Assembly (NCBI GenBank): GCA_022495995.1
Contig: JAFEMH010003634.1
Span: 186,001-250,000 of the forward strand
Direction of reading: 5' to 3'
Source: Adenophora triphylla var. japonica
Taxonomy: Eukaryota > Streptophyta > Magnoliopsida > Asterales > Campanulaceae
DNA length: 64,000 bases
The notes beneath the pieces are model-generated. The model made no database searches. It was not told the DNA's origin and was given only the letters and a program-made list of their open reading frames with translations. Positions 63,805-64,000 of this stretch are shown one piece after another (the first letter of the stretch is position 1; every line of letters begins with the position of its first letter). A program made the position numbers and the translations under genes.

Positions 63805-64000
63805 CTAGGCCTCCGATTCTTCCTCCTCCTCATCACCGTCGCCTCATAAATGCTAGCCTCCTCATCAAGTCCTCCCGGTCGCTCACGTCGACAAATGGAC
63901 ATTATCGTGCCCGTACTCGCCCACCGCCTGCACGCCGGGCCATGGTCCCCGCCCCGAGGCATGGCACCGGGAAGAGTACTCCGAGGCCGATGAGGTAGAC
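63805..64000 (-). pseudogene. gypsy-3 PMD antisense gene, 3' end remnant
   Basis: A minus-strand stop at 63805-63807 closes a frame with an acidic tail (GDGDEEEEESEA), comparable to the end of the gypsy-1 PMD protein (DEVDDEESE). The 528-bp gap to the DUF7745-like start is close to the 493 bp in gypsy-1. Only the tail is in the window and the frame is interrupted a few codons upstream, so identity is inferred mainly from position. Confidence 0.35.

Larger units (their letters stand above)
51669..64000 (+). mobile_element. gypsy-3: degenerate Tat/Ogre-type element, runs off the right edge
   Basis: LTR, PBS, leader, broken gag, protease region, RT, RNase H and integrase on the plus strand, then DUF7745-like and PMD remnants on the minus strand. 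It is inserted in the gypsy-2 gag; the 5-bp flank is CCGGC (51664-51668). Many frameshifts and stops; clearly decayed despite sitting in a younger position than gypsy-2. The 3' LTR is outside. Confidence 0.9.

Overview
The window is plant nuclear DNA made almost entirely of nested transposable elements. Evidence: Ty1/copia and Ty3/gypsy retrotransposons with plant-type primer binding sites, Stowaway, Tourist, hAT, CACTA and Mutator-like DNA transposons, a tRNA-type SINE, GT-AG introns, and captured pieces of two plant host genes (D-3-phosphoglycerate dehydrogenase and an EF-P-like factor). A eudicot is likely, but I cannot name the species. I see no complete ordinary host gene, no rRNA or tRNA gene and no CRISPR array.

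Layout. 1-6.6 kb: AT-rich DNA with a SINE split by a hAT MITE, a Stowaway MITE, a copia LTR remnant split by a 0.75 kb hAT element, and a 3.7 kb CACTA-like element carrying an EF-P gene fragment and a TATAGGG array. 6.7-11.5 kb: a complete but decayed copia element (copia-1) with LTRs, TSD, PBS and PPT. 11.5-15.6 kb: MITEs and a Pack-MULE carrying the 5' part of a PGDH gene. 15.6-17 kb: non-genic DNA with a G-rich strand-biased block. 17-26.3 kb: copia-2, probably a Sirevirus, with a 1.45 kb LTR, an intact INT-RT reading frame, a spliced third ORF downstream of pol and about 45-50 sense-strand copies of (A)ACCGC; its 3' LTR is missing. 26.7-29.9 kb: a minus-strand copia-3 fragment cut by gypsy-1.

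29.9-48.0 kb is gypsy-1, a minus-strand Tat/Ogre-type element. It has gag and protease frames and an integrase, but RT-RNase H is deleted. Between integrase and its 3' LTR it carries two intact genes on the opposite strand: a four-exon plant-mobile-domain (PMD) gene and a DUF7745-like gene. A second, MULE-like element related to the Pack-MULE sits in its leader. 48.0-51.7 kb is the 5' part of gypsy-2 (plus), which is inserted in the gypsy-1 5' LTR. 51.7-64 kb is gypsy-3 (plus, degenerate), inserted in the gypsy-2 gag. It has gag, protease, RT, RNase H, INT, and the same antisense cassette as gypsy-1, running off the right edge.

Main observation. In gypsy-1 and gypsy-3, a pair of inverted-repeat sites (core CCG-NN-CGG, about 30-32 bp apart) occurs both in the LTR promoter and upstream of the antisense genes. 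The arm sequence is specific to each element, but the arrangement is shared. This suggests a shared cis-regulatory module linking the LTR with an antisense two-gene cassette.
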